A stretch of DNA of 64,000 nucleotides from Gillisella vitis (GTDB lineage: Bacteria > Pseudomonadota > Alphaproteobacteria > Rhizobiales > Rhizobiaceae): assembly GCF_001541345.2 (NCBI RefSeq), contig NZ_LMVL02000001.1:310001-374000 (forward strand). Direction: 5' to 3'. Every line of letters starts with the position of its first letter. The stretch's first letter is position 1. The notes under the pieces were generated by a model. The model saw only the letters and a list, made by a program, of their open reading frames with translations, ran no database searches and was not told where the DNA came from. Both the position numbers and the translations under genes were made by a program. Of the stretch, positions 34,804-43,351 are shown piece by piece.

Positions 34804-34848
34804 CTACAGTGCCGTGCGCCATATATGGCGCACAAAGGTCCGCTGTAG
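34804..34848. repeat. Nested palindrome in the LacI-MCP convergent gap
   Basis: A perfect 20-base palindrome (34814-34833, core GCGCCATATATGGCGC) lies inside outer arms CTACAG (34804-34809) and CTGTAG (34843-34848). In RNA it would form a long stem with internal loops. It is 49 bases past the LacI-type stop codon. Confidence 0.6.
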
Positions 34849-34860
34849 CTCCTTATATCT

Positions 34861-34913
34861 GCTGCATAATTTTCTCTTTAAATGATTCCCGTTTAAAGAG
34901 AAAATTATGCAGC
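34861..34913. terminator. Perfect 22-bp inverted repeat, probable bidirectional terminator or palindromic element
   Basis: Arms at 34861-34882 and 34892-34913 are perfect complements of each other, starting GCTGCATAATTTTC, around a 9-base loop. The stem is AT-rich with internal T and A runs rather than a GC stem followed by a T-run, so it is not a textbook intrinsic terminator. It lies between convergent genes and could end both transcripts. Confidence 0.6.
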
Positions 34914-34916
34914 GGT

Positions 34917-35010
34917 GTCTGTCAGGTTCAGATTGGACCTGACAGACGTCGTTTCTTTTGCTTTCGTTTGTCTTTTCGGCAAAACTGGTGACCACTTCTC
35001 CCTGACAAGC
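34917..35010 (+). repeat. RIME-like mosaic repeat, copy 4 (hairpin plus box)
   Basis: The hairpin GTCTGTCAGGTTC...GGACCTGACAGAC (34917-34947, one mismatch) is followed by the box 34966-35010, bounded by GTTTGTC and GACAAGC. The box ends two bases before the stop codon of the minus-strand chemoreceptor gene, the same placement as copy 3. Confidence 0.75.
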
Positions 35011-35012
35011 CC

Positions 35013-37343
35013 CTAGAACTCTTCCCAACTCTCGCCCTTCAGCGCAGCATTGCCCTGTGTGGCATAGGTCTGACGAGATTGTGAGGCGGGTCGGCTTGCC
35101 GGTTTGGCAGGTGCGTGAGCGGCGGGCGCGTAGCCTGCCTGGCGGTTATCTCCCGTGCGGAACTGTCCAAGCAATTCGGTTAGTTTGCCGCTTTCCTGCG
35201 CCAGGCCAGCACCGGCGGCGTTCATTTCTTCGACCATGGCTGCATTCTTCTGCGTCGCCTGGTCCATGTGGTTGACAGCGGTATTGACTTCGCCAAGGCC
35301 GACGGACTGTTCCTGTGCTGCCGTGGCAATCGCATCCATATGTTGGTTGATCGATTGGACGAGGCTGGCGATCGCCGTCAAACCTTCGCCGGTATCGTTG
35401 ACCAGTTTGACACCTTCGCTGACAGCGACTTCTGAATTGGAGACCAGCGATTTGATTTCCTTGGCGGCATTGGCCGAACGCTGGGCCAGTTCACGGACTT
35501 CCTGGGCGACAACGGCAAAGCCCTTGCCGGCCTCGCCAGCGCGCGCGGCTTCCACCCCGGCATTCAATGCCAGCAGATTGGTCTGGAAAGCAATTTCATC
35601 AATCACGCCGATGATCTGGCCGATCTGGCGCGAGGCGTGTTCAATGCGCTCCATCGCTGTGACAGCGTTATTGACGACGATACCCGATTGCTCGGCACGG
35701 CTTTTTGTATCACGCACCAGATCGCGGGCCTCGCCCGTTCGCTTCGAGGTCGCTCTCACATTGGCGGTGATTTCTTCAAGGGCTGCGGCTGTCTCTTCGA
35801 GCGAAGCAGCCTGCTGCTCGGTTCGCTTGGCGAGGTCATCTGAGGCATGCGAGATTTCGCTGCTGCCACCTGATACAGCCAGGGCCGAACCGCCGACCGC
35901 CAGAAGTGTGGTCCGCAACTGGCGGACGGAGGCGTTGAAGTCCTGGCGCAGTTCCTCAAAGCGCGGCGCGAACTCCTCGGAAATCTCGCAGAGCATGTCA
36001 CCGGCGGCAAGCTTTCGCAGACCGCTTGCCAACGCGCCGGTGGCGCGCGTCAGCCGTTCTTCTGCCTCCGCTTCGATCCGGCGTTGCGTCTCGATGCGAT
36101 CGCGCTCGGCGATCCTGCGGTTTTCCTCGGTGCTGGCTTCGAGTTCCTTGTTACGGATGGCTGCAACCTGGAACACTTCCACGGAGCGCGCCATTTCGCC
36201 CATTTCGTCCCGGCGTTTGGCGCCGGGAACGACGACCGACAGGTCGCCGTCGGCCAGTGCGCCCATGCAACGTGTCAGCGCGCCGATCGGGCGAATGACC
36301 TTGCGGATGATGACGGCCAAGCCGATGATGCCGAGCGCCAACACCAGCAGGAAAAGCGCCAGGAAGGATAGTGTCTGGGTCAGCGCGGCGGACTTGGCCG
36401 TTACTGCATTGGCGTTCAACGTATCCATGGCAAGCGATGCGATATCGGCAACCTTCCCCAGGGCAGCCGTGGTCGGTGCTCTCCATTGATCGATTGTCAG
36501 CGGTGACTTTTCGCCAGCGCTCAGTTTGGCAATGACGTCGGCGCGCATTTTGGCGTAGTCGCCTGTAAAATACGCTGCATCTGCAACCTTGAAGGCGTCC
36601 TTGATGGCCAGGGGCGTATCCTTATGATCGACCAGCACCCGAACAGCTTTCCACGCATAGGCGACATTGGCGTCTCCCGCGGCCAGTTTGACCTGGTTCT
36701 CAGCCGAAATCTGCTGGCCAGAGGTCACGGCGTTGTTGAGGATCAAGGCGCTGCCGCCGCCAAGGGCACGGGTCGACCATGCATAGGCGCGCATCTGGAT
36801 CATCGGCATCATCGCCGCGTCGAGCGTGCGCATGCGGCCTTCCGCGGCCTCGGACGCCTTTTCAAGATCGGCCAGGAAAGTCCCGCCCAGATCCATTGAC
36901 GTCTTGGTGATGCTTGCGTCACGAGCTTCAAGCGGCTTTGTCAGCTCGGCATCGATGGTTTTACGATAGGTCGCGACTTTTTCATAAGTGGCCAACACCG
37001 TTGCGATCGGCGCCGACAAGTCGGTAGCCGTGATCCCTCCAGCGATTGCTTTTGCCTCATTCATACCGGCATCGACAACCGCCCGGTTTTTCTGCACCGA
37101 TTGTACGGAGCCAGCACCATCGGCAATCGAGATCGACAGGGCGGAGGCGCTATCGCCGCGCTCGCTGCGAAATGCCAAAAGCGCCTTGAACAACGCTTTG
37201 TCAAAACCCGTCAGTTCCGAAATTTCGGCATTGACCTGATAGGTGCGGTACGAATTCAGCATTGAATTTCCAACCAGCACATTCAGCATAAGGCTGAGCA
37301 GGGCGAAAACGCTAATGAGCACATTTCTGATGGAGAGCGTCAT
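35013..37343 (-). CDS. Methyl-accepting chemotaxis protein with nitrate/nitrite-sensing-like periplasmic domain
   Basis: 776 residues from the ATG at 37343. TM1 is at ~8-30; the periplasmic region (~31-315) contains '[20 protein letters not shown]', typical of the helical NIT sensor fold; TM2 is at ~320-345, followed by HAMP ('[17 protein letters not shown]'), a helical linker and the signalling domain with the hairpin tip '[31 protein letters not shown]'. The last residues are 'SWEEF', a xWxxF-type pentapeptide like the CheR-tethering NWETF tail of E. coli receptors. It is a stand-alone receptor, convergent with the LacI-type gene and next to the sulfur cluster; the ligand is unknown. Confidence 0.88.
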   Translation of the reverse strand: MTLSIRNVLISVFALLSLMLNVLVGNSMLNSYRTYQVNAEISELTGFDKALFKALLAFRSERGDSASALSISIADGAGSVQSVQKNRAVVDAGMNEAKAIAGGITATDLSAPIATVLATYEKVATYRKTIDAELTKPLEARDASITKTSMDLGGTFLADLEKASEAAEGRMRTLDAAMMPMIQMRAYAWSTRALGGGSALILNNAVTSGQQISAENQVKLAAGDANVAYAWKAVRVLVDHKDTPLAIKDAFKVADAAYFTGDYAKMRADVIAKLSAGEKSPLTIDQWRAPTTAALGKVADIASLAMDTLNANAVTAKSAALTQTLSFLALFLLVLALGIIGLAVIIRKVIRPIGALTRCMGALADGDLSVVVPGAKRRDEMGEMARSVEVFQVAAIRNKELEASTEENRRIAERDRIETQRRIEAEAEERLTRATGALASGLRKLAAGDMLCEISEEFAPRFEELRQDFNASVRQLRTTLLAVGGSALAVSGGSSEISHASDDLAKRTEQQAASLEETAAALEEITANVRATSKRTGEARDLVRDTKSRAEQSGIVVNNAVTAMERIEHASRQIGQIIGVIDEIAFQTNLLALNAGVEAARAGEAGKGFAVVAQEVRELAQRSANAAKEIKSLVSNSEVAVSEGVKLVNDTGEGLTAIASLVQSINQHMDAIATAAQEQSVGLGEVNTAVNHMDQATQKNAAMVEEMNAAGAGLAQESGKLTELLGQFRTGDNRQAGYAPAAHAPAKPASRPASQSRQTYATQGNAALKGESWEEF

Positions 37344-37671
37344 GGCAAGTTCCAATGGTTGCAAATTTCAACTCATTCAATGCCAATTTAGATAAACTGC
37401 GGTTAACGCCATCGTACTTTTTGTGACGTCCTTCAGTATAAAATTGCTAGTCCCGCCATTCTCTTGGCACAGAGGCCTCAAAGGGGCCTGTGTCTGGAGT
37501 TTTGCATGCACCTAAGGTGTTTAGTCATTTGATCAGCGGCTTGATGCTATGGTGTTGATTTCACTCATTGTCATTGTGACCTTCACCATCTTCTTGCTAC
37601 AAGTTTCTTGGCAATTTCATCGTCCGCCGCCTGCGAGCGGGATAATTTTTAACCTCAATTCATCCGTGTGA
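37344..37671. promoter_or_regulatory. 328-base divergent region between chemoreceptor and organosulfur cluster
   Basis: It must hold the promoter of the chemoreceptor (leftward) and of the first monooxygenase operon (rightward). I see an imperfect inverted repeat near 37470-37495 (CACAG-AGGCC with GGGCCTGTG) and an AT-rich patch just before the monooxygenase start (GGATAATTTTTAACC near 37640), but no clear -35/-10 pair, riboswitch or small gene. The monooxygenase has no good ribosome site. Confidence 0.4.
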
Positions 37672-39045
37672 ATGTCCAATATGCCCCCCAGAAAACAGAT
37701 CATCCTCAATGCCTTCAACATGAATTGCGTGGGGCATATCAATCACGGGCTGTGGGCGCATCCACGCGACCGTTCGCATGACTATAAATCTCTGCGCCAC
37801 TGGACTGATCTGGCGCGCACACTGGAGCGTGGTCTGTTCGATGGGCTGTTTCTCGCCGATATTGTCGGGGTCTACGATATTTACCAGAACTCGGTCGACC
37901 TGACATTGCGGGAATCGATCCAGCTACCAGTCAACGATCCGATGCTGCTGGTATCTGGCATGGCTGCTGTGACCGACAATCTTGGCTTTGGCATCACCGT
38001 GAATACCAGTGTTGAGGCGCCCTATACCTTTGCCAGGAAAATCTCGACGCTCGATCATCTCACCTCAGGCCGGATCGGCTGGAATATCGTCACTGGTTAT
38101 CTCGACAGCGCCGCCAAGGCATTGGGCGAGACCGGCATGACAGAGCATGACACCCGCTACGACCAGGCCGATGACTATATGGACCTGCTGTATAAGCTTT
38201 GGGAGGGAAGCTGGGAGGAGGGGGCCGTGCGCCTCGACAAGCAGGCGCGGATATATGCCGATCCTGCCAAGGTTCATAAGGTCCAGCACCATGGACCCTA
38301 TTACCAGTCCGAGGGCTATCATCTGTGTGAGCCCTCGATCCAGCGTACGCCGGTACTCTATCAGGCCGGCACATCGGGCCGGGGCCGGAAATTTGCCGCA
38401 CGCCACGCCGAATGCGTGTTTATCGGCGCCACGGACAAGGCAGCAGCGCGTAAAACAGCCCAGTCTTTGCGGGAAGAGGTGGTCGCCGCAGGTCGCCACC
38501 CTGACGACATCAAGATCTTTCTCGGTGTTACTGTCGTGACCGACAAAAGCCGGGAAGCCGCCGCCGACAAGCTGGAGGACTACCGCCGCTATGCCAGCCC
38601 GGAAGCGGGCCTAGCACATTTTTCGGCCGGAAGCGGCATCGATCTCTCCCGCTACGAGCTTGATGATCCTATCCAGTACGGCCCCACCAATGCCATCCAG
38701 TCCGTCACGCAACTTGCCAAACAAAAGGGATGGACCAAGCGGCAATTGTTGAACGAGCTTTCCATCGGTGGACGTTATCCGTTAATCACCGGCGGGCCTG
38801 GCGAGGTAGCAGAGGAACTGATCTCCTGGATCGATGAAGGCGATATTGATGGCTTCAATCTCACCCGCGCCGTGACACCGGAAAGCTATGAGGATTTTAT
38901 CGAGTTTGTGGTGCCGGAATTGCAAAGCCGGGGCGCTTACAAGACGAGCTATGGTGATGGCTCCTTACGGCATCGGCTGTTTGGCGAAGGCAACCGGCTT
39001 CCCGCCCGCCATGCCGGTAGTCGTTATCGCCACTCGGAAAGGTAG
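37672..39045 (+). CDS. FMN-dependent group C monooxygenase, NtaA/SnaA/DszA family, DmoA-like (paralogue 1)
   Basis: 457 residues with the bacterial-luciferase TIM-barrel fold. 'ILNAFNMNCVGHINHGLWAHPRDRS', 'LARTLERGLFDGLFLADIVGVYDIY', 'TLDHLTSGRIGWNIVTGYLDSAAKALG' and 'RTPVLYQAGTSGRGRKFAARHAECVF' are the family blocks, and the pattern closely recalls dimethylsulfide monooxygenase (DmoA) of Hyphomicrobium. Such enzymes use FMNH2 from a separate reductase and O2 to oxidise a C-S (or C-N) compound. It shares most blocks with the next gene, so the two are tandem paralogues. The start has little ribosome site; an ATG three codons later is an alternative. Confidence 0.86.
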   Translation: MSNMPPRKQIILNAFNMNCVGHINHGLWAHPRDRSHDYKSLRHWTDLARTLERGLFDGLFLADIVGVYDIYQNSVDLTLRESIQLPVNDPMLLVSGMAAVTDNLGFGITVNTSVEAPYTFARKISTLDHLTSGRIGWNIVTGYLDSAAKALGETGMTEHDTRYDQADDYMDLLYKLWEGSWEEGAVRLDKQARIYADPAKVHKVQHHGPYYQSEGYHLCEPSIQRTPVLYQAGTSGRGRKFAARHAECVFIGATDKAAARKTAQSLREEVVAAGRHPDDIKIFLGVTVVTDKSREAAADKLEDYRRYASPEAGLAHFSAGSGIDLSRYELDDPIQYGPTNAIQSVTQLAKQKGWTKRQLLNELSIGGRYPLITGGPGEVAEELISWIDEGDIDGFNLTRAVTPESYEDFIEFVVPELQSRGAYKTSYGDGSLRHRLFGEGNRLPARHAGSRYRHSER

Positions 39046-39095
39046 CGCCACGACATCGCGGCGAGATTTTTTATGCCGGGCAATGGTTCCTTGCT

Positions 39096-39121
39096 GAAGG
39101 CCTGGTATCTGAAGGGCCTTC
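39096..39121 (+). other. Weak stem-loop after the first monooxygenase gene
   Basis: GAAGGCC (39096-39102) and GGCCTTC (39115-39121) form a 7-bp stem with a 12-base loop, 51 bases past the stop codon. There is no T-run. The following sequence up to 39288 is AT-rich and probably contains a promoter for the second monooxygenase gene; nothing else is evident. Confidence 0.3.
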
Positions 39122-39288
39122 TTCAATGCCCATGACGAGTCCGCCGCATTGGCAGTGCGTTTTTCTCGATGGTCCAGCCAGACAGAAAAACATACCTTCA
39201 TTTAGTGCATAAAAAACATAGATTAACTTCAATAACCGCCAATGTCTGCGATGCTGCCTCGGCATGTTTGCAGCAAAGGACGGCGCCG

Positions 39289-40692
39289 ATGACCAGGACA
39301 ATTCACTTCAACGCCTTCGATATGAATTGCGTCGGACACCAATCGCCTGGATTGTGGGCGCATCCGGATGACCGATCCTATACCTACAAGGATCTGGATT
39401 ACTGGCAGAATTTGGCACGCACCTTGGAGCGAGGGATTTTTGATGGCATCTTCATTGCAGATGTCATCGGCTATTATGATGTTTACAAAGGCTCCAATTT
39501 CCACGCCATCCAGCAGGCAGCGCAAATTCCGGTCAACGATCCGTTGCAACTGGCGGCTCCCATCGCTTTGGCCACTGAGCATCTGGGTATTGGCATCACC
39601 GCATCAACCTCGTTTGAGCATCCCTATACGTTTGCCAGACGGCTTGCCACGGCGGACCACCATACGAAGGGTCGGGTGGGCTGGAACATTGTCACGTCCT
39701 ATCTCGAAAGCGGTGCCAAGAATGTTGGCCAATCCGGCCTGAAGCGCCATGATAATCGCTATGAAATCGCCAATGAATATCTCGAGGTGATCTACAAACT
39801 GCTGGAAGGCAGTTGGGAAGAGGGTGCGGTGATCCGTGACCCCAAGGGGCGGGTTTTTACCGATCCAGCCAAGGTTCATGAAATCAGTCACAAGGGCAAG
39901 CATTTTGATGTTCCCGGCTATGGGTTGACCGAGCCTTCGCCGCAACGCACTCCGGTGCTGTATCAGGCGGGCGCATCCGGTCCGGGCAAGAAATTTGCCG
40001 CAGAACATGCAGAATGCGTGTTTGTGGCAGCACCCACCAAATCGGTGCTGAAAGCCTATGTGGCCGAAATTCGCCAGCAGGCGGCTGCCGCAGGGCGTGA
40101 TCCGAATTCCTTAAAAATCTACACGCTTATCACCATCATCACTGATGAGACCGAGGCGAAAGCCAAGGCCAAATTCGAAGATTACAAACAATATGTCTCT
40201 TACGATGGCTCTCTGGTGTTCATGTCCGGCTGGAGCGGCATTGATTTTGGCCAATATGCGCCAACCGATGTGATCCAGAAGGTCGAGACCAACGCCATCC
40301 ATTCGTTTGTGGAGCATATCGCAGGTGGCGATAAATCCTGGACCATTGAAGAACTGGCAAAATTCGGCGGCATTGGCGGGTTGGGTCCGGTGTTTGTTGG
40401 TGCGCCAGATCAGGTGGCCGATATTTTGCAGGAATGGGTGGCTGACACCGATGTCGATGGCTTCAACATTGCCTATGCGGTCACGCCCGGCAGTTTTGAG
40501 GATGTGGTGAACTACATTGTCCCGGAACTGCAAAAGCGCGGAGCCTATCCCACCGCCTACAAGCCGGGAACCCTGCGCGAAAAGCTGTTCGGCCAAGGCC
40601 CCTATTTGCCGCAAAATCATCCCGCCAATCAATACCGCGATATTGAAGCATTCAAGCGCGCAAAGACCGCTCCGCTGGCCAACGCCAGCTAA
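39289..40692 (+). CDS. FMN-dependent group C monooxygenase, NtaA/SnaA/DszA family, DmoA-like (paralogue 2)
   Basis: 467 residues from the ATG at 39289, which has AAGGA 8 bases upstream; the longer open frame before it has no family similarity. Key blocks are 'HFNAFDMNCVGHQSPGLWAHPDDRSYTYKDL', 'IFDGIFIADVIGYYDVY', 'RVGWNIVTSYLESGAKNVG', 'LLEGSWEEGAVIRDPKGRVFTDPAKVHEI' and 'SPQRTPVLYQAGASGPGKKFAAEHAECVF'. It is the closer of the two paralogues to the DmoA pattern I remember. It likely oxidises a thioether or related sulfur compound with FMNH2 and O2. The two SfnB-type genes follow at 35 and 21 bases, forming an operon. Confidence 0.87.
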   Translation: MTRTIHFNAFDMNCVGHQSPGLWAHPDDRSYTYKDLDYWQNLARTLERGIFDGIFIADVIGYYDVYKGSNFHAIQQAAQIPVNDPLQLAAPIALATEHLGIGITASTSFEHPYTFARRLATADHHTKGRVGWNIVTSYLESGAKNVGQSGLKRHDNRYEIANEYLEVIYKLLEGSWEEGAVIRDPKGRVFTDPAKVHEISHKGKHFDVPGYGLTEPSPQRTPVLYQAGASGPGKKFAAEHAECVFVAAPTKSVLKAYVAEIRQQAAAAGRDPNSLKIYTLITIITDETEAKAKAKFEDYKQYVSYDGSLVFMSGWSGIDFGQYAPTDVIQKVETNAIHSFVEHIAGGDKSWTIEELAKFGGIGGLGPVFVGAPDQVADILQEWVADTDVDGFNIAYAVTPGSFEDVVNYIVPELQKRGAYPTAYKPGTLREKLFGQGPYLPQNHPANQYRDIEAFKRAKTAPLANAS

Positions 40693-40727
40693 ATTCCCTT
40701 TCCAATTTCAAGCAACGAGGCACGATT

Positions 40728-41996
40728 ATGGGTACCGTTACTGACACCAAGATCGACTACACCGTTCACCCGCGCGTCAATTCCAACGATCCGGTCGCAC
40801 CGCGCCCCCGCCCGACCACGCCTGCGCATATTGTTCAATCCGACGCGGAGGCCATTGAGATTGCGCAGCGTCTTGCCGAGCGTTTCAAGGTTGGGGCCGC
40901 CTTGCGCGACAGGGAAGGCCTGTTGCCGATTACCGAGCTGGATGAATATTCCCAAAGCGGGCTGTGGAGCATCAACGTTCCAAAGGCCTATGGTGGGCCG
41001 GAGGTTTCCTATGCCACGCTTGCCAAGGTAATCTCTACCATTGCGACGGCTGATCCGGCCATTGCGCAGGTGACGCAAAACCATTTGGCAATCGTTGCAA
41101 CCGTTGATCTGGATGGCACGGAAGAGCAGAAAAAACTGTTCTTCGGCTGGGCCTTGCAGGGGTTGCGTTACGGCAATGCGTTTTCCGAATTGAAGAGCAA
41201 AACCGTGGCCGATTTCGAGACCAAGGTGACGCATGACGGCGACGACGTGATCGTCAATGGCGAGAAATTCTACACCACCGGTGCGCTTCTCTCCCATGTT
41301 GTGCCCATTGTTGGCGTTGATGAAAGCGGTCAGGGCTATCTGGTGTTTGCAGATCTTGAGGCACCCGGCCTGACCGTGACCAACAACTGGTCCAGCTTTG
41401 GCCAGCGCACCACGGCCTCTGGCTCGGTGAAGATCGAGAATGTGCGGGTGCCAAAGGTTCGTGCTCTGAAAGTCACCTCGTTTGATCATCCCACGGTCGG
41501 GGGTCCGGTGTCGCAGATCATCCAGTCGGCGATTGATGCAGGCATCGCCCGCGGCGCAATTGATGACACCATCACCTTTGTTAAAACCCTTAGCCGTCCG
41601 TGGATTGATAGCGGCAAGCAAAAGGCCAGCGAGGACCTTTTCACCATCGCGGCCATTGGCGATTTGAAAATTCGCCTGCATGCAGCGGAAGCCCTGCTGG
41701 AAATTGCCGGACGCAGCATTGATGCAGCGCGGGCCAATACGACGCTGGATACCGTCTCGGAAGCCACCATCAAGACTGGTGAATCCAAGGTGCTGACCAC
41801 CGAGATCGCTATTCTTGCCACCAACAAGCTGTTTGAACTGGCGGGCGCTCGCTCGACGCTGGCGGAACATGGTCTGGATCGCCATTGGCGCAATGCGCGG
41901 GTGCACACCTTGCATGATCCGGTGCGCTGGAAGTTCTACCACGTTGGCAATTACTACTTGAATGGCGAGCATCCGCCGCGCCATGCATGGAATTGA
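40728..41996 (+). CDS. sfnB: SfnB-type flavin-dependent oxidoreductase, acyl-CoA dehydrogenase fold (paralogue 1)
   Basis: 422 residues. N-terminal helical domain ('AQRLAERFKVGAALRDREGLLP', 'SGLWSINVPKAYGG'), beta domain ('VNGEKFYTTGALLSHVVPIV', 'VTNNWSSFGQRTTASGSVKIENV') and C-terminal helical domain ('LFELAGARSTLAEHGLDRHWRNARVHTLHDPVRWKFYHVGNYYLNG') match the SfnB family of sulfur-acquisition oxidoreductases. The family lacks the catalytic Glu of true acyl-CoA dehydrogenases and is related to flavin monooxygenases such as DszC. In pseudomonads sfnB belongs to dimethyl sulfone assimilation. It lies immediately after the DmoA-like gene. Confidence 0.87.
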   Translation: MGTVTDTKIDYTVHPRVNSNDPVAPRPRPTTPAHIVQSDAEAIEIAQRLAERFKVGAALRDREGLLPITELDEYSQSGLWSINVPKAYGGPEVSYATLAKVISTIATADPAIAQVTQNHLAIVATVDLDGTEEQKKLFFGWALQGLRYGNAFSELKSKTVADFETKVTHDGDDVIVNGEKFYTTGALLSHVVPIVGVDESGQGYLVFADLEAPGLTVTNNWSSFGQRTTASGSVKIENVRVPKVRALKVTSFDHPTVGGPVSQIIQSAIDAGIARGAIDDTITFVKTLSRPWIDSGKQKASEDLFTIAAIGDLKIRLHAAEALLEIAGRSIDAARANTTLDTVSEATIKTGESKVLTTEIAILATNKLFELAGARSTLAEHGLDRHWRNARVHTLHDPVRWKFYHVGNYYLNGEHPPRHAWN

Positions 41997-42017
41997 GTGG
42001 GGAACTGAGGCAGAGCA

Positions 42018-43280
42018 ATGAGCACCACAGATCGTACACTCCACCGTCAGGCGGCCCTCACGGCTGGACGTCCCGCGCCCCATATCCCGCCGCGCCGTAT
42101 CAAGGCGCATGTGATCAAGGACGATGCCGAGGCAATCGCTGTTGCCAAGGAATTGGCGCGTGACTTTGCTGTGGGCGCAGCAGAGCGAGATCGGCAGCGG
42201 CGCTTGCCAGTGACTGAGATTGAGCGTTTCTCCCAAAGCGGGCTTTGGGCCATTTCAGTGCCAAAAGCCTATGGCGGCGCGGGCGTCTCAACGGTGACGC
42301 TCGCCGAGGTAACAGCAATCATCTCGGCGGCAGACTCATCGATTGGGCAGATTCCGCAAAACCATTTCTACATGGTGGAAGCGCTACGGCTGTCGGGTTC
42401 TGATGCGCAGAAGGCCCATTATTTCCAGCGGGTTCTGGATGGAGATCGGCTGGGCAATGCCTTTACCGAAATCGGCACCAAAACCCCGGTGGATTACAAG
42501 ACCCATTTTGCCGAGCGTGATGGCAAGCTGTTGCTGAACGGGCAGAAATTCTATGCCACCGGATCGCTGTTTGCCCATATCATTGTGGCCGTTGCCAAAG
42601 GCCCGAATGGCCGGGTGCATCTGGTGTTTATCGATCGCGCCACACCCGGCCTTGATCTCGTGGATGACTGGACCTCGTTTGGCCAGCGCTCCACCGGCAG
42701 CGGCACGGTGACCTTTGACGATGTCGAGATCACCCCGTTTCAAGTGGTTGATCATGATGAGAATTTCGATAAACCAACGCCGATGGGGCCGTTTGCCCAA
42801 ATCATCCATTCGGCAGTGCAAGTGGGCATTGCGCGGGGTGCTTTGGCAGAAACCATTTCCTATGTTCGCGCCCATGCAAGGCCGTTTTTCGAGCTGAGTA
42901 TTGAGCATGGCTATGAAGACCCGCACACCATCCATGCCGTGGGTGATGTTTCAATCCGCGTGCATGCCGCCGATGCGCTGTTGGCGCGGTCGGGGCGCAT
43001 TCTGGATATTGCCACCGCCAATCCCACCGCGCAAACGGTGGCGGAAGCCTCTATTGCTGTTGCCGAGGTGAAGGCATTGGGAACCGAAGTGGCGCAATTG
43101 GCGGCGACCAAGCTGATTGAGCTTGGTGGTGCGCGCTCCACTTTTGAGGCTTATGGGCTGGATCGCTACTGGCGCAATGCCCGCACCCATTCGCTGCATG
43201 ATCCGGTGCGCTGGAAATACCACCATATCGGCAATTTCTACCTGAATGATCAGCTCCCCCCGCGCCACGGGGCCATCTGA
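42018..43280 (+). CDS. sfnB: SfnB-type flavin-dependent oxidoreductase, acyl-CoA dehydrogenase fold (paralogue 2)
   Basis: 420 residues, alignable to the preceding protein over the whole length: 'QSGLWAISVPKAYGGAGVSTVTLAEV', 'LNGQKFYATGSLFAHIIVAV', 'VDDWTSFGQRSTGSGTVTFDDVEI' and 'ARSTFEAYGLDRYWRNARTHSLHDPVRWKYHHIGNFYLN'. Tandem duplication with divergence suggests two substrates or two successive oxidation steps, for example sulfide to sulfoxide and sulfone. It is separated from its neighbour by 21 bases and is probably cotranscribed with the aldo/keto reductase that follows at 71 bases. Confidence 0.86.
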   Translation: MSTTDRTLHRQAALTAGRPAPHIPPRRIKAHVIKDDAEAIAVAKELARDFAVGAAERDRQRRLPVTEIERFSQSGLWAISVPKAYGGAGVSTVTLAEVTAIISAADSSIGQIPQNHFYMVEALRLSGSDAQKAHYFQRVLDGDRLGNAFTEIGTKTPVDYKTHFAERDGKLLLNGQKFYATGSLFAHIIVAVAKGPNGRVHLVFIDRATPGLDLVDDWTSFGQRSTGSGTVTFDDVEITPFQVVDHDENFDKPTPMGPFAQIIHSAVQVGIARGALAETISYVRAHARPFFELSIEHGYEDPHTIHAVGDVSIRVHAADALLARSGRILDIATANPTAQTVAEASIAVAEVKALGTEVAQLAATKLIELGGARSTFEAYGLDRYWRNARTHSLHDPVRWKYHHIGNFYLNDQLPPRHGAI

Positions 43281-43351
43281 CGTTCAGATTTTCTATCCGC
43301 CGGGTGCATACCTCTGCGCCCGGCCTTTTCTTGACCATAGGAAACCATAAC

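Noticed and set aside
40689-42236. 515-codon open frame on the minus strand opposite the first SfnB-type gene
   Set aside because: It mirrors the codon periodicity of the real gene and has no family features; the sense protein matches SfnB throughout.
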